The notes under the pieces were generated by a model, which saw nothing but the letters and a program-made list of their open reading frames with translations, was not told the origin of the DNA and did no database searches. Positions 7,777-12,874 of a stretch of 12,874 nucleotides of DNA are shown piece by piece; position 1 is the stretch's first letter, and the number at the start of each line of letters is the position of its first letter. The DNA comes from Acanthamoeba lenticulata (Eukaryota; Discosea; Longamoebia; Acanthamoebidae). The DNA is taken from NCBI GenBank assembly GCA_002179805.1, contig NAVB01002574.1, positions 1 to 12,874 of the forward strand, in the 5' to 3' direction. The translations under genes were made by a program, and so were the position numbers.

Positions 7777-8033
7777 CTTCTTCTTACTTGCGTTGGGTAT
7801 GTAGTGTTGGATGAGACTGTCAACGTGCGCTGTGGTGGTAGCTTTGTGGTTGCAGAAAACAAACAAAAAACAGCAACAGGCCTCTCTCTCTCGCGCGCAC
7901 CTGAGACCGTGTCAGTCAACGTTGTTGTTCTCGGACTTACGGATATTGGGTCATTGATTGATTGATTGATTTATCGCCAGTTGGCGGAGAGTGGCACAAG
8001 CCCGCAACGGTGCCCCAGGACAGGGGTTGCGGA
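7777..8033 (-). promoter_or_regulatory. Spacer upstream of membrane protein 3, with (ATTG)n repeat
   Basis: 257 bases holding the leader of paralogue 3 and the 3' end of the unknown gene at 8034. A tetranucleotide repeat of about four and a half ATTG units lies at 7953-7971, and a short CT run near 7882-7892. No canonical polyadenylation or TATA signal was clear. No gene seen. Confidence 0.45.
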
Positions 8034-9507
8034 TTAGTTGCAGGCGGCGAGCAGAGTCGCCCTCTGCTCTTCTGGTGGAGGCGTGATGACGATGACCAGG
8101 CCGAGCTTCTTCCTCTTTTCGGGGACACCACTGTAGTGAGTCTGTCTTGTAGATGACGTAGAAGACGCGGCGAAGACTCGTGCCGCCCTCTGTGTAGAAG
8201 CACTTGTAACTTGGTTTTCGTCTTGTTCCTCCTGTCTGGCACGTTTCCGGCGATCTGGCGGCGCCGTGTGGATCGATGTAGACTGCGTCGCTGTCGTGAC
8301 GCTGGTTGATGTGGGCGGCGTCCTTCTCGGTCGCTTGACCGTCACTCGTTGCTCCTCAGCAACAACGCCCTCCTCTTCCTCTGCAGCTTCATTCCTGGCT
8401 GCGACCTGCAGGTCGTTATTGGCTCCAACTCCGATTGTCGGTCGTCGCGCAACCGGACCAGCAGCAGATGGACGAGAACAACGTTGACGTCGCCGCTTGG
8501 TGGCGTGACGCGCCATCGCACCGGCCACCTGATGCACGAGATCCACGAGCGCGTACCACGGGTGACTTGGCGCAGCCACTGCCGCGTCTTCGTGTGATGC
8601 CACCAGCGCCAGTGCGACATCTCTGCAGGAGGAGGAGGAGGAGGAAGAGCAGTCCAACCGGTGCCTCGCCCTCTCGCTCCTCCTCCTCCTCGTGGTCGTG
8701 ACGACGGACGAGAGCGACGTCTGCTGGGGGCGGTGGCCCAGCTCAGCGGCGACGGCGGATAACCGGGCTCGCTTGTGCAGGCGAGCCACCATGTCGTGTG
8801 TCCTCCGCTCAGTCTCGGAGGCCTCATCATCACCATCATGTGCCTCTTCGTTTGCATCGTCCTCCACGAACGACGCACAGTCGAGTGACCGCTTGCGAGG
8901 CGGAGCTGCCCCGACGTCACCCGGTCGCTGCTGCGCCGACAGCACAGCCTGACACACGGCCACCACCCTGGTCCCACAGTCAGCTCTCCTCCTCCTATCC
9001 TCCTCCTCCCCCGCGGGATGGTGATGCCGCCATGGCCGCGCAAGAACTGGCGACCAGCCCAGAAGTTGAGCAAGAGAAGGGAAGAGGCGCGTACTTGACA
9101 AACTCGTCCAAGAACTCGATCACTTGGGCACTTCTGTCGCTGTTGCTGTTGGTGCGGTCGAGCGCGGAAACCTGCTGTCGCTCCTCCTCGTCCATGGCGT
9201 CGTCAGCAGGAGTGCAGGCCCAGGCGCGAGTCCACTCGGCTGCCTGTTGACGGCGCTGGCGCTCGGCTTCCTCGCGCTGGCGGATCCGGTGGAGCTGCTT
9301 GAGCACGGCGACCAGCGCCCGTTGCTCCTCGGACAGCACCAACCCCGCCGAAGGCGGTCCCGTGCGCTGCGTCACTTGAGCGTTTCTTCTTACTTCAAAA
9401 TCTCCATCTTGTTCGCGGCCGTCTCCTCCACCAAGATGCACGCCAAGCACGTGTGCCTGCGTGGACAACAGGAGACTACTCTCCAGCTTCCGCATGAACA
9501 GTCCCAT
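8034..9507 (-). CDS. Low-complexity, probably nuclear protein of unknown function, 2 exons
   Basis: Not recognised. Exons 9507-9095 and 8967-8034 give 448 residues. The intron (8968-9094, GTACGC donor, CTGAC branch candidate, CCAG acceptor) is supported by exact phase agreement; without it the frame leaves the open stretch. The ATG at 9507 is preceded directly by an in-frame TGA, so the coding start cannot lie further upstream in this frame, although a CTTTTTAG at 9527 suggests a 5' UTR intron. Residues about 60-140 are Gln/Arg/Glu-rich and probably helical (LKQLHRIRQREE), followed by VIEFLDEFV. The second exon is rich in Arg, Ser, Thr and Glu, with a Ser run encoded by TCC repeats, an acidic stretch and several basic clusters (KRPRR, DRRKRAR, EKRKK) that look like nuclear localisation signals. 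No catalytic motif is visible. A strong donor (GTAAGA at 9393) with in-frame acceptors may add an optional intron. Confidence 0.6.
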
Positions 9508-9804
9508 TCAAGGCCTTTGGTGGTGACTAAAAAGGAAGATGTGTGGTGTGATGTGTGATTAAATGAAATCTCAAGCTTACTCTCTTCTTGGTGCGCAGGT
9601 AACAGGGTATGCACACGTGACAAGGGCAAAGGCAAGCAAGCTTGAGGGCCAAGTTGAATCTAGGACCGCTGAGAGCGAACAGGGCCTGAGACCTTGGCCG
9701 GATCTCAATAAAAATGGCTGGCAGCCCACGGGTTTGTTCCTGGAAACCAGTTTTTTGCTTTTTAATTTTTTGTTTTGGGTTCCCGCCACTTTTAACGGTT
9801 GGCC
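9508..9804 (-). promoter_or_regulatory. Spacer between the unknown gene and the dipeptidase
   Basis: 297 bases with the leader of the unknown gene and the 3' end of the dipeptidase. On the minus strand, GTAAGC at 9580 and a pyrimidine-rich CTTCCTTTTTAG ending at 9527 could bound a 54-base 5' UTR intron. An A/T-rich stretch at about 9750-9780 lies in the expected polyadenylation zone of the dipeptidase. No gene seen. Confidence 0.4.
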
Positions 9805-12025
9805 TCAGCAGCACACGGCGTCAGAGGGGCGGGTGGTTTTCTGCAGACGAGATGCCACCTCTTCAGCTTTTCTCAGGACGCGTATGGTGTTGAGCCCGAG
9901 CACTTTCTTGATCTCGTCATCCGTGTAGCCGCGCTCGATGAGCTCCACCGTAACGTTGACGAAGCGAGACACATTGTCGAGGTCGTGGGGCATGTAGGAT
10001 ACCCCATCAAAATCGCTCCCCAGCCCCACATAGTCCGCTCCTGTTTTTTTATTTTGTTTTGTTTTGTTTTGTTTTTAAAAGATTAGATTGAAAAGGAAAA
10101 GGAAAAGGAAAAGGAAAAAGGTGCCTATGCGGTTCTTGATGTAGTCAATGTGGTCGACGACGTCCTTGAGGGTGACGTTTTGGGGATCGTTCAGCCGCAC
10201 GAAGGGCGGGTAGAACACGACCATCACCATGCCCCCGTTGGCCGGTATTCTGGAGATCACCAATCCTTGTCAGCGCGAGGCGAAGACCGGGATGAATGGG
10301 GGATGGGAGGAGTTACCGGTCAAGCACGTCGTCGGGCACATTGCGCACGTGGTCACACAGCGCGCGAGCATTGCTGTGGCTGAAGATGACCTACGATCGT
10401 ACATTGCATTAGCGACCGCGTAAAGCGTTAAAGCAGCATCATGACGTGGATGAATCAGCTGGAGGCGCATCAAGGCGTACCGGCGCGACCGACACATTGA
10501 GCGCGGCGTGCATCACCGCGGGCGACACGTGCGAGATGTCCACCAGCATGCCCAGCCTGGTCACCCCCCCCCCCTCCAGTGGTGAGTCCATCCGTCAGGC
10601 AACGGCGCGCCGATCAGGAGAAGGAAAAAGGGAAGAAAAAGGGAACCGGCACCTGTTCATCTCGCGCACGACCTGGTCGCCGAAGGGCGTTAGGCCGTTG
10701 TGGAGGAAGGGCCCGTTAGCGCTATCGACCCAATCCAGCGTGCAGGCCCACGTCAGCGTCTGGTGTCCCCCCCCCCCAAGAACCCACGGATGAGATGCCT
10801 TATCTCTCCCCACGCGTGAGCCACGCTTGGCCGGGAGGGGGGGGGAGGAGGCAGGGAAAAACCATGTAGCGAGCGCCGAGACGGTGGAACATCCGGAGCG
10901 TGGCCAGCGAGTTGTTGATTGAGTGGCCGCCCTCCATGCCTGAAACGCGTCAGGACTCAAGTCTCTGTCGGCCCTACAAAGACAACGCGATGATGTGTAC
11001 CAATGAGAGAAGCGATCTTGCCTTCGCGGAAGCCGGTCACCAGGTCGTCGGCTGTCAACGCCAGCTTGAGGTCGTCCGGGTACCTCTGTGTGTGTGTGTG
11101 CGTATATGTATGTGGGGTGCGAGAAGTGAGTCGTGTAAGTCTCCAGATCGAGATGTTTCTACTGCTTTATCTGAAATTTCTCCTCGTAAGGTTTGTGATG
11201 ATGGTCGACGGGGGGACGGAGGGCACCTCGATGAGGCGGTAGACGACGTCGATCTGCTCGAGGGTGGCCTGAACGGCACGCGAGCCGTTATAGGCCGCCT
11301 CATCGCAGGTGACATACACAGACCAAAACTGCGCACCAACGAGCCCCTGCCGCAGCCGCGGCATGTCCGTCATCAGGTCTGCCCCCCCCGCATTTAATTT
11401 TTGTTTTGCTTTTCAATTTAAAATAAATGGGCCAGCTCCGGTACCGGACTGGACGCGGTCGAGGTCGATGGCGGTGAGATTGTTGTCGAGCTGGGTGCGC
11501 AGAGCCCACGGGAGGTCATTGTGGCCATCCACCAGCGGGGAGTTCTGCTGGAGGTACTTCGCTCGGGTCAACGGCGAGTCGAATCTGCCGTGTGTTTGAG
11601 GCGCGTGAGCAATCGTGATCGCGCGTGCACTCACAAAAATAACATAAAATAAAAATGTACGCACGCCGGAGGCTGACGGCCGCCGCCGTTGTCGTCGTCG
11701 TCGGAATCGAGCGCCATGGGCACGGCCACAGCGGTGACCAGGGCCACCACCAGCACCAGCGTCAAAAGAAAGACGACGAAGAAACCCTGCTGTCTGTAAC
11801 ACGCAACAATATTTAAAAGAAAGAAAAGAAAAAAAGGCCTAATATGAAACCAAGATGAAAGTGTGGAATCGCTTTGCTCTTGAAGAGGGGGTACCGAAGG
11901 AAGGCTCGCACACGTGCGCTAAGCGAAGCAGGACGAACGAGCAGAGACTGCTCTTCCTCATCGCCAAACATGCCGCTGCGCCGCGACGAGATGGGAACCG
12001 AAGTAAAGATCTCGTCGCTCGCCAT
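9805..12025 (-). CDS. Membrane dipeptidase, peptidase family M19, complete, 11 exons
   Basis: Zinc dipeptidase of the renal-dipeptidase family, expected to cleave dipeptides on the outer face of a membrane. Exons: 12025-11895, 11793-11665, 11584-11445, 11378-11227, 11085-11001, 10939-10863, 10759-10653, 10556-10481, 10390-10317, 10249-10125, 10040-9805. They sum to 1332 bases, 443 residues plus stop, with every phase matching. Residues 1-44 are cytosolic, then one hydrophobic helix (about 48-68) and an Asp/Gly linker, giving a type II anchor. Zinc ligands by family alignment: His108 and Asp110 (DGHNDLP), bridging Glu215 (GMEGGH), His283 (DISHVS), His304 (SHSN). The catalytic-region Asp375 is in GSDFDG. 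At the conserved LTHxC block this protein has LTWAC, so the substrate-binding His (His152 of human DPEP1) is Trp242. The C-terminus ends in CysCys with no GPI-type hydrophobic tail. The last intron is GC-AG. Some donors (GTTTTT at 10862, GTGCCC at 11226) are weak but give the family sequence. Confidence 0.94.
10041..10124 (-). other. GC-AG intron in the dipeptidase gene, made almost wholly of simple repeats
   Basis: The frame runs from YIKNRI to [13 protein letters not shown] only if the exon ends ATAG and the intron starts GCACCT; no GT is available there. The acceptor is AAACAG at 10041. In the transcript sense the 84-base intron begins with a TTTTCC-type hexanucleotide repeat (10091-10120), passes a CTAAT branch-site candidate, and ends in an AAAAC pentanucleotide repeat (10052-10076). 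The last part therefore lacks the usual pyrimidine tract before the acceptor. Confidence 0.85.
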
Positions 12026-12874
12026 CCACTTTTTCTTTCGCCGTTTTAGGTACTGCAGCGCGTTGTGCGACCAACGCCGGGGTTGGTCCGCTGGTACAGC
12101 TGCCCCCTCTTCTCTTGGTTGGGGAATTCGCCGTCTGGTCTCAATTTCCGATCATTAAAATTAATGCTCTTTTTAAAAATAAATAAATAATATATCTCTT
12201 CTTCTCCCAGGCCATAAAAGCACGAGCCTCCCAACACAGTTGCCACGCCTTCCTTCGCCAAAGTCTAGGCGTCATCAGGTGCCGTACTTGGTGGTTTCGC
12301 CTCGTGATTCGCAAGAAGGAGGCCAGGAGCGCACCACAGATTGGCCCTCCACCGTGTGCAAACCGGTTTCATGAGTTTTGGGTTCTCCTAAACCTAACAC
12401 ACCAGCGATAGATAGCTGGCTTGCCTGTTGCGCCACCAGCCTCTGCACTACACGTGTTACCAACAGTGGAAGGAACACCTTGCGTCCATAGGCGGCGATC
12501 AATTTCACCGTAGTAATCCATTATCTTTGACGCTTTGTTTGTCCATTACGTAGCTTTCCCTTGTGAGCCTTCTCTTATGGATATTTATACATCTGACACC
12601 AATTATTTGAAATAAATAGATAATTTTTAGTCGACTCCGAATTGGGGTTGCTAAGTTGCCCAACGAGTGACAACAAGGGAAACCTGTTCGCGCCGAAGCC
12701 TTTCCGTTACCCCCATTGCCGTTCTTCTTTCTTCTTAAACCTAGTTACGGAGCTCGCTCGCACGTCCGCTCACAGCTCAAGCTATTACCACTGGGGAGGC
12801 AGCAACAACTCTACAAATACTCTAGTCGCTTCGTCCCACCACGTCTGGTGGTGCGTCTACCCGCTCCTCCTCCT
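12026..12874. other. Upstream region of the dipeptidase, no convincing gene
   Basis: 849 bases. Next to the dipeptidase start lies an A/T-rich block (12165-12200) with TATAT on both strands, the best promoter candidate. The dipeptidase frame stays open without an ATG from about 12157 to 12025. A minus-strand open frame at 12521-12369 encodes 50 residues starting MDYYGEIDRRLW and may be a small gene, an upstream exon or chance. A second A/T-rich block lies at 12590-12630. The right edge is pyrimidine-rich with a 6-bp stem, 4-base loop inverted repeat at 12836-12851. I saw no tRNA, rRNA or repeat family. Confidence 0.4.

Noticed and set aside
12026..12874. Search for a tRNA or other structured RNA
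   Set aside because: No cloverleaf-like arms, no GGTTCGA-type T-loop and no A/B boxes could be made out by eye. Only a small 6-bp hairpin at 12836-12851 was seen.

Overview
The window reads as nuclear DNA of a GC-rich, intron-dense protist. Acanthamoeba or a close amoebozoan relative is my best guess. The basis is eukaryotic genes cut by many short introns (about 61-164 bases), frequent CTGAC/CTAAC-type branch sites, pyrimidine-rich intergenic DNA and compact spacing. The species is an inference, not something the sequence states. No bacterial operon signals, RNA genes, CRISPR arrays or transposons were seen. All exon models below come from protein-family continuity plus reading-phase agreement at every junction, without transcript data.

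Layout. (1) 61-1922, minus: 5' part of an MFS sugar/polyol (myo-inositol-type) transporter in seven exons, running off the left edge inside an intron. (2) 1923-2452: divergent promoter with pyrimidine tracts next to both start codons. (3) 2453-5463, plus: a complete 12-exon GMC oxidoreductase of 582 residues with a signal peptide and the His/Asn catalytic pair. (4) 5591-7776, minus: three tandem intronless paralogues of a small four-helix membrane protein, separated by 251-257 bases. (5) 8034-9507, minus: a low-complexity, basic/acidic, probably nuclear protein of unknown function in two exons. (6) 9805-12025, minus: a complete 11-exon membrane dipeptidase (peptidase M19), 443 residues, with an N-terminal membrane anchor and a Trp where the substrate-binding His is expected. 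(7) 12026-12874: promoter of the dipeptidase and otherwise no convincing gene.

The transporter and the GMC enzyme share one promoter region and could act on related substrates (uptake of a polyol or alcohol, oxidation of an alcohol in the secretory route), but this link is inference. The dipeptidase, the unknown protein and the three membrane proteins all run on the minus strand and converge on the GMC gene.

The most unusual signals are in the introns. Two introns are GC-AG rather than GT-AG, and one has its donor inside a perfect 9-bp inverted repeat. Twenty-one of 29 inferred donors carry C at position +4. Eight of the eleven GMC introns carry a microsatellite or a homopolymer run. I did not find a clearly new multi-gene system.
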